Positions 1 to 12,600 of a stretch of DNA of 64,000 nucleotides are shown one piece after another. This stretch comes from Xestospongia bergquistia. Lineage: Eukaryota; Porifera; Demospongiae; Haplosclerida; Petrosiidae. The stretch is from the NCBI GenBank assembly GCA_963965975.1, contig OZ014411.1:11787501-11851500 (forward strand). Direction: 5' to 3'. The notes beneath the pieces are model-generated. The model made no database searches. It was not told the origin of the DNA and was given only the letters and a program-made list of their open reading frames with translations. The translations under genes were made by a program, and so were the position numbers. Within the stretch, counting starts at the first letter, position 1. Each line of letters starts with the position of its first letter.

Positions 1-129
1 ATATATCCACCTAATACTAATTGATACTAACACAGTAATATTGATACAATAATGTGAGAGAGTACACAGTACACTCACTTTAATAATACACCAAAAACAA
101 AACAAAGAAAAGTAAAAAAGAAAACCATG

Positions 130-978
130 TTAATGAGCCACTCTTCCTTCAGAGAGGGCCCGGTCCAGTGAATTAATGTTAGAGAAAATAGGTCTATGAT
201 ATGAAGAGCGAGCTCCATGTAAACATAGGATGGCGGATCTAAGAAGGGAGAAAGACAATCGACAGCGGATCCAGTTCAGGATAAGTGAATAGGTTTTTTT
301 ATGGTGGTCAGACAAGTTAGAAGCTAAATGTTTGTAAAAGGTAGTAGCTGCAGGTCCCATCCCACCAACAGTTGTGAATACCAGAGGTGTGAAAGTACCA
401 TGCTCAACTGTGCGGATTCTAGAGTCATACTGTCTTCTCTTCTCTTGTTCATTTCTCCTGTGGGATGCTTTAAGGGTTGATCTGATGTAGGTGGTGGAAA
501 ATGGATTATAAACCCTAACATCAAAAAAAGCTCTATCAGATGGAGACCAGACATTAGAAACAGCTATATCCACTCGAGCGTTATCTTCTGTATTGCTAGA
601 TTGGTGTCACATTTGTTCCCCAGTGAGTGGCTGAAGGGGAGGTTCAATTAGAACATTTGAGCTAGTTTCGGTCAATAGTTCAGCAGTTATATTTCTCAGC
701 TCATTGTGATGAATGGAAGGGAACCAACCACACTTACAATTCATGGCATGGTCAATACTAAAAGAGGAGCCGCATATGCAATGAGAGGGAAGATAAGGAG
801 GGGTCCAACCATATCTAAGAGAGATGGCATCTATAAAAGCTCCCTTGTGTAAGGCAAAACCGTGTTCAACTATAGGCAGAGCTGTAAGCCATGAAGAAGC
901 ACCTTTCTCACTAGCAACCACAAGACACCGTTTCAGAGAGGGATCAGAGAAAGACTCATACAAATTAGAAAAAGTGTA
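130..978 (-). mobile_element. 3-prime fragment of a reverse-transcriptase element polyprotein
   Basis: Read on the minus strand, this stretch is open from about 978 down to 130 apart from one in-frame TGA at 607-609. Recognisable pieces in order are GASSWLTALPIVEHGF, a cysteine/histidine segment CICGSSFSIDHAMNC, FFDVRVYNPF and a C-terminal WIRCRLSFSLLRSAI block. I know this pattern as the C-terminal third of a reverse-transcriptase polyprotein that is very common in sponge and cnidarian genomes. Whether its class is non-LTR or DIRS-like I cannot say from here. The polymerase domain itself is missing, since a stop lies just upstream at 979-981. This is therefore a 5-prime truncated, inactive copy. 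Confidence 0.6.
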
Positions 979-1040
979 CTAAAGTGAGCTCGGTGGTTTG
1001 ATTTCACTTTGTTTTTTCGTATCTGTGACTCAGATAGAAT

Positions 1041-1330
1041 TGATTACGTATATATATTGTATGCATAACCTGTGGTCCAAAATAATTTTAGATCTGCCTA
1101 GAATGCACAATGTGTGAGGAGGAAAAAAAAGAAGGTGAAGCATATTGACATCTGTGCTGGATGCTGTGTCTGGCTTAGTACATAACTAGTCCTTGACTAA
1201 TAGCATTGATTATATTTTGCACTTATGCTCTAACTGTTAATTAGTATCTTTGAAAATTGTATCATAATTATATTTAAAGTATTCTCTCAAAAAACTGTAA
1301 TCTTCATTCCAGACACATGAAACAGCTTTT
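1041..1330. repeat. Dispersed direct repeat A, copy 1
   Basis: About 270 bases here recur, with scattered substitutions and small indels, at 1860-2115 in the same orientation. Shared landmarks include aactagtccttgactaatag and the GTGTGAGGAGG run. No protein is encoded, and it probably belongs to an untranslated or non-autonomous transposon. The intervening 530 bases show nothing I recognise. Confidence 0.7.
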
Positions 1331-1859
1331 ATAAGTTTATTCCTAAATTTAAATAAGCTTTTATTGAGACTGCAAAAATGATTTTTCAGTTATTGTTCTA
1401 TGCTTGTATATAACTTTTAAAGGCTTGACTAATGGCAAATCCTACCATGCATTATGGTAATATCACACAATTGCTGATATATTAATAACTTAATATGAAA
1501 TCTTTGACCTTGTCAATATTGCTGTTCTCCACTTTTTGTCCCTTTTGCCCTTTTAATTCTTGAATTTATATATTGTTTAAATATAAATGGTATTATATTT
1601 GTACCTATGCCTTATGGACCAACCAAATTGCTTGCTGCATTATTCCTATTTTTAGGTTGGAGAATTGGCAGAAACTATGGCAAATGTTTTTCCCATTCAG
1701 AAACACTGATCAGTCATGTCCATTTAAAACTGCACTTGGTGAAAAATACTTGGTTACTACTACGTGTGTCAACAGTTGCAGTATAGAGACTACTTTCTTT
1801 TTCTCACAAGTCACATGCAACAATACAATAAAGGATGAAAACAATTATATTAACTACAT

Positions 1860-2115
1860 ATATATATATATATATATATTGTATACATAATCTGTGGTCA
1901 AAAATGATTTTAGAACTGCACAATGTGTGAGGAGGAAGATGGTGAAGCATATTGACATCTTTGCTGGATGCTGTGTCTAGCTAAGTGCATAACTAGTCCT
2001 TGACTAATAGCATTGATTGTATTTTGCATTTACAATCTTACTGTTAATTGTTATCTTTGAAAATTATATCATATATTCTCTTAAAAAACTGTAATCTTTA
2101 TTCTACACACGTGAA
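1860..2115. repeat. Dispersed direct repeat A, copy 2
   Basis: Second copy of the 1041-1330 repeat, beginning after a (TA)n tract at about 1857-1880. It has the same order of landmarks but lacks some bases present in copy 1. Confidence 0.7.
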
Positions 2116-2150
2116 ACAGTCTATTGTATGTCCATCTTATATATATTGTG

Positions 2151-2174
2151 GTTTAGGGTTTAGGGTTTAGGGTT
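2151..2174 (+). repeat. Short interstitial TTTAGGG array
   Basis: Three perfect tandem copies of the heptamer TTTAGGG (gtttagggtttagggttta and onward). This is the plant-type telomere motif rather than the TTAGGG usual in animals. It is too short to be a telomere and sits next to direct repeat A. Confidence 0.75.
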
Positions 2175-3177
2175 CAGTACATGAACTTTCTTGAGAATTT
2201 AAAAGTTTTCTTTAACAGAATATATGAAAGTTAAGATACAGCAATGTCTAAATATATTATATATTATATCTTAATTTGCTCACTTTTTTCAAGCAATTTA
2301 ATGTTTTCCTCTAGTTATTCCTTCTTGGATTTTCTTTGTTTATTTCTTCTCTTGTTTCTCTCCTTTTGGTTTTATCTCTTCAGTTTCAAGACAGTTTCCT
2401 ACTGTAAAAATATCTTGCTGGAATTTTATAAGAGATGATCTGTACCAAAATTCTTCAGAGGTTGGTAGCATGCAGATTTTGCTTTTTGGTAGAGTATCAA
2501 GCATCAAATAATTTTGGCATTATTAACTTTTATTTATGGCTGATTATTCTAGAATGAACAAATGTATATATTGTGTGAGCATGTTTTGGAGCAATGAGCT
2601 CTGTTTTTGTGTTTTTGTACATGTTGTCTCTCTCTCTCTTGATTCTTATATATATGTTATATGTTGTTATATATTGAATGTTGTTATATTTATGGTTGAT
2701 TATAAAATCAATCAGTTCTCTGTTACTGTTTGTTCTCCCTCTCTCTATCTGAACCACAATTGATGTATCATTGACTACAGTAGATTGATACTGCTTCCAT
2801 AATTTTGGCACTATTAAGCAAAGTATCAGATGTTAGTTTTTTCTTTGATACCAACTTTGATGGTGAATGAAACTGGCCATGACATAAAGAAATTTAGCAT
2901 TATGCTTGTTTTGCTTTATATAAAACAATGATTTCTAAATCTTTTAAAGAAGTTAGATTATTTGTCCAACAATCCACATAGACCAGTTCTTGAACTGCAG
3001 TTACTTCAGCACTTCTTTTGTCCAGTCTAATGTGTGTTAACTAGTTTCTTCCTAACAACCTTAGATCAATTCTTAAATGAAATCAGGATTAAGTAGACCC
3101 TCTCAAAAGGAACTAAAGTAGATTTGTATATTTGTTGTGACTACATTAGGAATCTTTCTAAGATTTCTGTGGTTTAA
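2175..3177. other. AT-rich interval with no gene seen
   Basis: Open frames here are low-complexity runs of Phe, Tyr, Ile and Leu created by AT and CT tracts. I see no domain, splice structure or transposon end. Confidence 0.5.
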
Positions 3178-3440
3178 GAAGAAGAGACTTGTATGAACTT
3201 GAAATAATTATTTTTAGTAAAAAATACAACAACAATAGTACAAAAATAATTACCACAAACTTTGTTATGATGATTAATGTGCAAATATTTCAAAATATTC
3301 TTAATTAATTTGTAGCAGGTGGAAGTATTTGATCATCTTTTTGTTAACTTTAATGTTACATTGCAAATCATGGAACATTACAAAGAAGCCTCATCTATCT
3401 TTGGGAACTAAATACAAGGCAGTTGTTAATATATGCCTCT
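3178..3440. repeat. Dispersed direct repeat B, copy 1
   Basis: About 260 bases are repeated at 5322-5586 in the same orientation with roughly 95 percent identity by eye. They share the blocks ccacaaactttgttatgatg and gtagcaggtggaagtatttg. Copy 2 carries a small insertion near ttttaattttaattaattt. The repeat overlaps the 3-prime end of a broken minus-strand reading frame (3391-3700). Confidence 0.75.
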
Positions 3441-3700
3441 TTCCTGTAATAACACAACTTATGCTGCCATTTCTTTTAATGAAGAGATAACAATCAGAAG
3501 ATATTTTTCTAAGGATATGGCCGACAACAATATTTTCCCTCAGTACAGCAACTGCATATCGATCTTCTATATACATTACCTTCTTCAATTCAACATTTCA
3601 ACTCTTCGCCAAGTACAGGTCTCCAAACTCTCTTATATATATGATGACCTCGCACACAACTACCAATCTCGTAAGTATCCATCGATCTACTTTCACGAGA
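3391..3700 (-). pseudogene. Fragment of an uncharacterised domain common in invertebrate repeats
   Basis: The minus-strand reading begins with GHHIYKRVWRPVLGEEL, hits a TGA, shifts frame, and continues DRYAVAVLRENIVVGHILRK and CYLFIKRNGSISCVITGK. I recall this combination (a DPYAVAV-like block, then VGHVPR, then a cysteine-bearing ITCxVTG strand) from many predicted invertebrate proteins, but I know no name or function for it. At least one stop and one frameshift make this copy inactive. Confidence 0.35.
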
Positions 3701-3941
3701 GTTCATGTGGCATTATATAGTACACACAATACCACCCACCGTTAATAATTAATGGTGGGAGGAAGTTATAAATATTGAAAGAAGTGTGTCATGAGTGAGA
3801 TATTAAAACATTCTCACAAACTAATGAAGCTATGTTAGCATTATTATTAATGGTCCAAATGTTATGTGTGTACTAAATGCAATTAGGGTAGTGTGTCTGT
3901 GAGAGTGAATAGTGATTATGAAATGAATGTGATCTCATACC

Positions 3942-4968
3942 TTCCAAAAGAGAGATTGTATTCCTGATTAAAGATCTTGCGGTACATCCACTCACTAACT
4001 TGTGGCTGAGTTTTTTCAATACATATATCTTTGTAGAGGTGATACATTTTTGATATGCTCAATCCAGGAGATAGATACTGGCAATTTGGATTGTCCATTC
4101 TTGAGTAATGACTCTCATATTTCGGAAAGCTAATCTCTAACAAACATCAGTTTCTCTGCTGATGTCTTGTTCACTGGCACATGGTGTCCACGTCTATCTG
4201 TTTGAGGTGTCCCTCCAGCCATTGCTTGGGCCTTTAGTGCATGATTCAGTCTTCCACTTGATAAACCAAAGATAGAAAGGAATGCAGTTTTACATACACA
4301 CACACTAACATCTCCATTTGGGACATAATACACACGAGAATGATTTCTACAAGACTCAGTACTTTTACAACAATATCTCCTTTTAATTTCAGTTACCTTC
4401 ACGCAACCACAAAGAAATGTATTCTGTATATCAAAAGACCCTGTCTTCCAGAAGCCATCAAATAGATTCTTTCTCCTTTCTTCAGAAATATTCTTAAAAC
4501 AGTTTTTAGTACAGCCACAGGATGTTAAGACTGGACTCTTCGGTGGAATCTGAATAAAGTTAAGAGTTTTAAATGTTACCAAATACATCAAATCAGAACA
4601 TCACTATTTCAGTTTCAATACATATTGTTTATGCTTCTTTCATAAAATAACTTTATATGTGGTTACTATTTGTTTTGTAGTTGACACGTAGCACTTTCCA
4701 CTGTTTCTTAAACATTTCCTTTTATTTTTTTTCCATGATTCAGGTGTTCGCTTCCTCTTCTTTGACTTACTGCTTGGCATGGCATCATCATTGTTAATTT
4801 CTGAGTCATCGGTAGCACTCGCTCTGTCTTCCTCACTATCGCATTCATTGGTAAAGTAGTTCCATCTTCTTCTTCACTAACATATCCTCTGTTTTCTTCA
4901 TTACTTGAAGAATTGCCACAGTCTTCAGAACCTCCTACAATAACTTCAGCAACTGACTCGGCATCCAT
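3942..4968 (-). pseudogene. Broken DNA-transposon-like gene with a cysteine-rich N-terminal domain
   Basis: Exon 1 (4968 to about 4677) starts MDAESVAEV, runs through an acidic segment, changes frame near 4860, and then reads a basic segment KKRKRTPESWKKNKRK. An intron (donor near 4676, acceptor TTTATTCAG at about 4552) leads to exon 2, with CGCTKNCFKNISEERR, FDGFWKTGSFDIQN and DRRGHHVPVNKTSAEK. A second frameshift near 4140 leads to ESHYSRMDNPNCQYLSPGL and YRKIFNQEYNLSFGR, ending at a good donor (about 3942). The order (basic N-terminus, CxKxCF domain, DRRGKH linker, SHYSR block) matches a large uncharacterised protein family in arthropods, cnidarians and sponges that behaves like a DNA transposon. 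The downstream transposase exons are absent. Confidence 0.55.
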
Positions 4969-5321
4969 TTTAAGCAGATGGTTAAACTATGATGTCATTA
5001 ATTGACTCCACCTCATTAATTAAAGGCTCAGGCCAGTTTGGCTCTCAAACGATTGCAGTCTTTATTGTGGTTCAAACTAGGCATTGTTAGAACTGCAAAT
5101 GTTTTAATGAAACTTTGCTGAATTGTATTCCCAGTAAAAGATCTCATGGATAATGATATATTTTGACAATAAAAGTAAATTACATGAGTATGTGGGTTAG
5201 TCCACTCTAGTTCTCAGCCATTCAATTAATACCACCCACCTTTAATTACAACAATTATTTTAATAAATTGCCAATTTTTAATTTTGCTTATTTTGATGGC
5301 AAACCCATCAATACGATATTA

Positions 5322-5586
5322 GAAGAGACTTGTGTGAACTTGAAATAATTATTTTTAGTAAAAAATACAACAACAACATTGCAAAAATAATTACCACAAA
5401 CTTTGTTATGATGATTAATGTGCAAATATTTCAAAATATTCTTTTAATTTTAATTAATTTGTAGCAGGTGGAAGTATTTGATCATCTTTTTGTCAACTTT
5501 AATGTTACATTGCAAGTCATGGAACAATACAAAGGACCCTCATCTATCTTTGGGAACTAAATACAAGACAGTTGTGAATATATCCC
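5322..5586. repeat. Dispersed direct repeat B, copy 2
   Basis: Second copy of the 3178-3440 repeat. The two copies bracket the broken transposon-like gene at 3942-4968. Confidence 0.75.
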
Positions 5587-6568
5587 TTATGCCACTGTTT
5601 TATGGTGTATTCTGATCCTTAATCTTCTCTTTTAGTTGTCTCACTCTCTCAAGCTTCTTTTGAAAGTGATGCTTCTTATTCAGCATTTCACAGTAGTTAA
5701 GAATTATCATACCTTGTGGAACATCATGGGATATTCACCATATGTGGACATACTTCATAATCTTGTCTTCAACTGAGAGTGACAACCACAGAGAGCTAAC
5801 ATGCAAGTGAAGCTTTCTTCTTTTAAAGTGCTGTTAGCATTTCATTAGTTTCTGGCAATTCTCTTTGAGGAAGTAGAGTTGAAGGTGGATTTCAGGATAG
5901 ATCAGTTTGTGAGTGATGAACTCAATAATACATTTAAGGGCCATTCCTGTTTCTTTCTCCATCTTGTAAAATCCCTAATAAAGATGGACTCTGGTAGTTA
6001 GTAAACACCTGCCTCAAATGAGTTCCAATAAATGAGATGAAACTGGTCCTGGCAGAAGCTTTACCCTTCAGCTGTCAATGAAGTTGCCCAATTACTTTAA
6101 CCCTATGCCAACCCAATTATGGGGACAAAAAATTTGCCTTTTTGACTCACCTTTAAATAAAGCCTTTTCTTGTTTAAACGATGTAGTACTGTCCTAAGGG
6201 GAGTAAATGTAAAGTCAGCTTGCAAGTCTGAAGTCATTCAATTCTTGTGAAAACAGAAGCTTTTTTGATAGATACTATATAGATATTATTTATTATTATT
6301 TAGAAACATGTTAATGGATTATTAAAACAACATGTTCCTAGCAAATTTTTTAAATTATTTATTTTACACTAATTTTCAGTTAGAGACTTTGACATACAGT
6401 TATCTTATTGACTAGCAACCCTTCGAAGACTCTGGTATTATATCATCAGTCCTCTTTGGGAGACTAAACAATGACATAACCTCCATGTTGGTCTCTTATT
6501 TAAACTTATAATATTGTTATGTAGAGTACACTATTGGTAGCATTATTGATATATTTATTATTCTCTAG
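5587..6568. other. No assignable gene; broken minus-strand reading at 5640-6080
   Basis: The minus strand between about 6080 and 5640 carries protein-like pieces such as YQSPSLLGILQDGERNRNG separated by stops and frame changes. This is consistent with an old transposon relic I cannot name. The remainder is AT-rich with no recognisable feature. Any upstream exons of the helicase gene would be expected here or before the window; I could not identify them. Confidence 0.35.
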
Positions 6569-6690
6569 ATCATACTATATCATTTCCAACTGAAGTACTG
6601 GAAGTGTTATTTGCTAACTTATCATTAACTGATTTATATCATTGTCAGTTAGTATGTCACAGATGGAATGACATTATATCAAGAGATGGA
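6569..6690 (+). CDS. FBH1: FBH1 F-box exon
   Basis: The exon is flanked by ttctctag and gtaagt. It reads [20 protein letters not shown] followed by [12 protein letters not shown]. This is the full F-box signature (L/FPxEVLxxxFxxLxxxDLxxCxxVCxxWxxII) that binds SKP1. It begins with two bases of a split codon and ends in phase 0. The next exon, 15217-15338, continues [12 protein letters not shown], as expected just after the F-box in FBH1. Confidence 0.88.
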
Positions 6691-9600
6691 GTAAGTTATC
6701 ATGATACATATCATTATATGAACTTATGGTATAATAATTAAGGCCTAATCGCTAAGTTCTGGCTAATTTTTAAAGTTTCAGTGGAATTTCTTGAACCTCT
6801 CTTTTCATATAACCTATGACATTGCTTAGCAACATTTTTTAACAAATAATTCACAAAGTATAGTCAGGCCATAAACTCTTTATTATTAAAACAGTAACTA
6901 CTTTAAGTTTACTTAAATGTTTATTATTTTGCCAAATCATAGCTCCAAATAATTTTTATAAAAAAAAAAAACATTTTGGTACAGGACAGTATCTCTTTTT
7001 TACTTGTCATTATTGAAGGTTATTAAGAAGCTAAAACATCAAAGATTTTTAACAAACCTTCTTAACTTCAACATAGTTAAAATTGTTAATTAAGAAGAAC
7101 TTGCCCTTCTTCTCATCTTCTTTGCTCTACATCTGCTACTCATCCACTATTTTGTCCCATGCTGGGGTATGGTCTGTTGATAACTTCATTTATTTTTCAT
7201 TTGCAATGTTTGGAGGCATGGCTTGATGTTACTAAAATCATTTCAGCTGTGTACCTTAATTCCTTTCAACTATATATTTTTTTTCAACTAAATGATATAG
7301 TAGATATAGTAGTGCTATGAACTCAATATTGAGTGATGTCACGTGATATTGCGTTTTTGATGTTCACACGTAAACGAGAAACACAGCATTTTGAAAATGA
7401 TTTGTTTTGTGCATTGTTACCGTTTTCATCATTTCCGTGTTAAACGCAAGCAGTAAACAGATACAAAATGAAATGGATTTGGACTGAAAACATTGTCATG
7501 TAAATGAAGCCTAAACATTCTCCAGTTAAGTTCAAACTTAGTATTCTATTTATTATTTTTTATCTGTTTATAGTCTGTGGACTAAATTTATACATCAGAC
7601 TATGCAAGACAAGATGTATACAAATATGGATGGATGGCAAGAAATCATTTACTGAAACATTGAAAAAAAGGATTAGTTTAAAAGTAATCATACATATGAA
7701 AAAAGTTAAACAGAATAACTATGCAATGACTGCTAAGGCTGGTTCACATAACGACGCAAAGCCTTGCATTGCGTTGCATACGTACGTTAATTTATGAACA
7801 CAGTACGTGCATGACGCACAAATGTGATGTGTCGCACTGCAAGGATAGAATTGATTTCTATCTTGACACTCTGAGCAATGCGTCCAGCCAATCAGATTTC
7901 AATAACTACATGTTTCATGGCAGACAAGAAACTTATTGAGGCTGTTCGTTATTTCCCTTGCTTGTGGCAAGTGTCTAGCAAAAGCTACAAGGATGTAACA
8001 GCAAGAGAAAATGCATGGAAAGAAGTGGCTAGCTTGGTAACCAAACAAACAACAAGCAGAACTTTTATCATGCTATTTTGAATTGTATTATCATGACTAT
8101 TTTTAAAAATCAGGTTGAAGAATTATCCATAGATGAGTATATAAAGAAGTGGAAAGCATTTAAGGATAAGATTGTAAGAGAACTTTTAAAAAGTTAAACT
8201 CATGAAAAGTGATGATTCTAGCAAAATATATGTATCGTGTTGGGCATATTTTGACAACATGTCTTTTTTGAAACATTCAGTTCATCACAGACTGAGATAT
8301 TTTCAATTTTATCTTGTTAGTACTTATAAACATTTATTACGTAGCCCAGATATGAACTTCTCCCAAGACTCTGAAACATTTCAAAACTCTGGTTGATCCA
8401 GGGAATGGAAATAGGTATTATCACAATATTAGAAATCAAAACTGACTGACAAAAATAACTAAGTTATATATAAGACAAACAGGAAGTTACTAATCATGAT
8501 ATCATCTTATATTAACAACCATGAAGAACAAGTTACAACATTCCTCCCTTTCTAAATCTAAAGATAAGGTCCATAGTTTTCTCGGTTCAAATAGAATGCC
8601 AAAGGGAGGACGAGGTGTGCGATGCAACCATTGACTGACCTTGACCACATTCTAGGTTCGATTAAGAGTTATTAGTTGATGTAGAGCATGAAAAGGTCAA
8701 TCATCAAAGTCATTTGACTCTTGATCATCATTGTTGAGGGGATAATGATACGGAAAGTGATCAATGTCCTGATGCTGAATGGTGCTAGAAGTAATTTGTA
8801 CTTGGTATGAAACAGGACCAATAAGAGGTGTTATGGTGGCAGGAACCCACTTGTCAGGCTTCTTGAAAATTCCTAAATACAAACGATCCCCCTGCAAATT
8901 GGACTTGGATGCTTGCCTTTTACAACAATTAACAAAAGAATGAGAACCTGTGACTTGTGTTTTTAACTTGGACATCTATGTATCCTAATAAGGCCAATTT
9001 TTCTAATGTGTACACAGCCAAGAACTAAATTTTGTGTCAGGTCTGATGTCAGTGACAATTCAAATTGTATCAGTTACATATGATTCGGCAACTTGGGGCA
9101 GTGTCCTGATCCAGCTTGAGCAATCAGAACTGATACGGTATTCAAGTCCTTGTCCACACCTCCTTGTTATTATATATAACATCATATTTAGTTTATACAT
9201 TTATTCACTCACTTTGTCTCATCATAATATCCACTACTACAAATAAATTGTAAGTGCTCCAATACAGCAAAATTATATGCAATGTCCTTACTGGGTGAGT
9301 GTCTATTGCCATATATGTTCGTAGTCCTTATTAGAGAATTAAATGGTTCATATCTACATGACATTATGTACAGTATACATTACTTTCAACTCAAGAATAT
9401 ACCTTTCTGTGTTGTAACAATCACATTGACCAAAATTAGTCAAATTATCAGCAATATGAAGAAAGAGATGTGTCTTCAACCTCCGAGAATATTCTGGCGT
9501 ATAATCAGTAGTACATTGAATGAACTCATTACATATGCATCTAATGTCAGTGATACCATCAAGAGACAAAGGCATATAATAGAAAGATCGGAAAATCTAC

Positions 9601-12600
9601 CAGAAATATCAACAATGGAGATTTTGTGTGCATTTATACATATACCTTAGAGAGAAGGTACCAGCAGTTTGTTTCAGATTCTGTCAAATAAGATGGAACA
9701 ATGAACAATGCTATTTGCATCCATGCTTTGAAATCCCTTCCTACAAAGGATCTATAGTGATAGCATATGTTGCCAAATACTCGAATTGACAAGCCACAAT
9801 GTGGAAATGTTGATATTTTTGCTAAAATCTCCTTTTTTTCAGATGTACTTCTAGAGTCCATGAATTGATGAAGCATGTATTTGCGTGCTCCCAGAAGAAG
9901 GGTGTGAAGAGCCTCAACTGGAGTAGATCTATTGTGAGAAAAAATTTTCACTTTGAGTAGGCAGAATTAGCACTATATGTACCTGAAAAAATTAGTTGAC
10001 AAATCAAACTATGGATTGGCAGTGTCTCTCATGCCATATTTTGTCCGTTCTTCATGCCTTGCAGTAACAGTTTGTTTTATTTCTATCTCTCGAATATGAC
10101 ACAATGCCAGTTCCTTTGAACGTCTTTCACCTAGTGTTATGGGATCACTGGTCTATGTAATGTAAGAGATTAAAATACCATTACAATATCTAACTAACCA
10201 TACATATCCTACAAAGTCTTTTCACCTTACTACCAAGATGGTTCACAATCTCTGATGCTCTCACATTATCACACAAAGCACAGATTACTGGAGCAATTAC
10301 TAATACTTCTGAATTTGTCAAAGCATCAAACATACGGACACCCTTTTCAAGGGGTAATAGGTCATCCACTATGCGTCTGCTCATTTCAATGGCTGAGATA
10401 CAATTGGAGCAGGAGATAAAGTGCATGTTCTGAAATTGCCGTGCCTCATGTTTAGGAAGAGAAGCAAGAGTTATCTTGTCTTTTATTTCTGTAATCTCAT
10501 ATAGGTAGGAATTGGCAATATAAATATACATGTACATACTAGACCAAACCAGATGCGTGCATGCATGTGCGCGCACACACACACACACATAGATGTACAT
10601 GATGCCAGCAGGCATCCAGAAGGCTGAATACTACTAAATATATATATATAATATATACTGACCTTCCAGTTCTGCTTTAAGGGCATCCATTTCTTCTTTA
10701 TTTTTACTTGACATTGCTTATCCTGATTCTGGACGTTCTACTTTCATGCTGTTTCAAACACCCTCTGATTCTTTTAAGTCATAAAAAAGTCTGAATCATA
10801 TATCACTGAAATTATGTATCAGTATGTTAAATATTCTTTGTTGATTCCTATAAGTAGTCAAGTCTGATTCATCACTGATTGTGAAACAACATGATATGGA
10901 TCTGTATACACTTGGCTGTGTAGCTGCAAAGGGAAACACTTGTAGGTCTCAAGTGATAAGTAATACTACAAATAGATTCACAAGTGTCTTCAATAATTAT
11001 GAATGAGGAACCCTATATGTCTAGTCCCATGGGAAGGACTGCCTTGTTTACATGGTCTGTCATAACAACTGGGCAATTGGGTTGGACTTCCCTTTGACTG
11101 GGAAAGGTCATGCATATCACTATATTGTTGCTGGTAGAGATGACTGAACTTTGTCAGAAGGGGGGGGGGGAGTCTTGCAGTATGGAATGGGTGACTTGAC
11201 CTTTTGACATTTCTTCTGATAATCTCTTTGTTTTACTTTGCCACAATTACAACATTTGACCTTTTCATGTACTTGTGAGATGATTGTTGCTACATTGATA
11301 CCACAACAAGCATATAAATGTTTGTTTTTGCAGGCATTGCACCATTGCAGAAGTCAACAATTGTTTCTATAGATCATTTATATCACAAGCTGCCACTACC
11401 ATTGCCTGCACATTCTCAAGGGCTTTCTTATATCTTAGATCTGTTTTTTTTATTAGACGCTGTTGTATGGAAAGTCAGCAATATGGATTGCTTCTTCCTA
11501 GATCCTTGATATCATTTGCACTAAAATAAAACCTGAGTCGTTTGGAGTATGATTTCCAAGTTTCTGTACTAGCATGAAGAACAGATATCTTACAATGTAT
11601 CTCCATCAGAAATATTTACCCTCGTCCCACAAAAAACAATGTTACAATCTGTTTTAGGTAATGATAAGTCTGCTGGACAGCGAACAGAGTAACTACACAA
11701 TAACTTTACACATGAAAAACTGACTCACTTAAGTCTATGATAATTAACTCATATATAAGACAAACAGGAAGTTACTAATCATGATATCATCTAGCAGAAT
11801 AGCATAATATTACAAATATTAATAAGAATTAGTTAAAGTATTCATATCCTTTTCATAGTAAATTAGGAGGATGCTTACAACATAAAGTGTTAGTCTATAA
11901 TCTATCCTAAATTCAAGTTTTTGCTGTTGCATTATTTATCTATCTAATATCTATACTAATTTTTAAGTTTCTGTCATATTTTCTTTTCAAAAAAGACTGT
12001 GTTTGTGAAAATTGTTACATGATGATTTCAATTGTTTAGTTATATCTATAAAGGTCTCGCTAATTTAGGAAACGAGAGTTGGCGTAAATTATTGAATTTC
12101 TTAAAATATTTGTCAAGTTACTGAACATATCAGCCCTGCCTTTCTAATGTGTTTATATTCATTGGTTGCTATATGTGTTGGCAGATACTTTGTGTTGTTT
12201 ATTGTCTTTTATTCACTTTAGAAAATTGCATACAACAATAGAATAAAGCTTGGTTTAGAATATTATGCTAGCTCATCATTGCGTAACGTTGTGTTCTAAG
12301 GTGAAATTGTGAACATGCATCATAAGTGCCAATGTGCATGACATTACGTTACGCTGGATTGTAGTCAAGCTCTCTTTTAGCGTCAACGATTGAGCAGGCA
12401 GCAATCAAAATTATTCTGATTGTTTTGTATTCTACATGTATTGCACAATATTTATATAGCTTGCTTGACTCTGTAACTTCAAGTTATTCCAGGCCCTCAT
12501 CTCCTGAGCCCAACCACTCCCTTTCCCAATCTCCATCTCCAAATTCTTCACCCCCAAACCCTTCACCAAAGTCAAGTACATCTTCTACTTGTTCCAAAGA

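Noticed and set aside
1573-1890. 105-residue plus-strand open frame
   Set aside because: Ends in a (TA)n-derived YIYIYI run, lies in a repeat-rich interval, and matches no family I know. A possible acceptor at 1655 is not enough.
2244-2438. 64-residue hydrophobic open frame
   Set aside because: Composition-driven (CTTTT tracts); no start context, domain or neighbouring exon.
7504-7797. 97-residue plus-strand open frame with an N-terminal hydrophobic stretch
   Set aside because: Runs into the ACGCA-rich leader of the MADF region and shows no family or conserved pattern.
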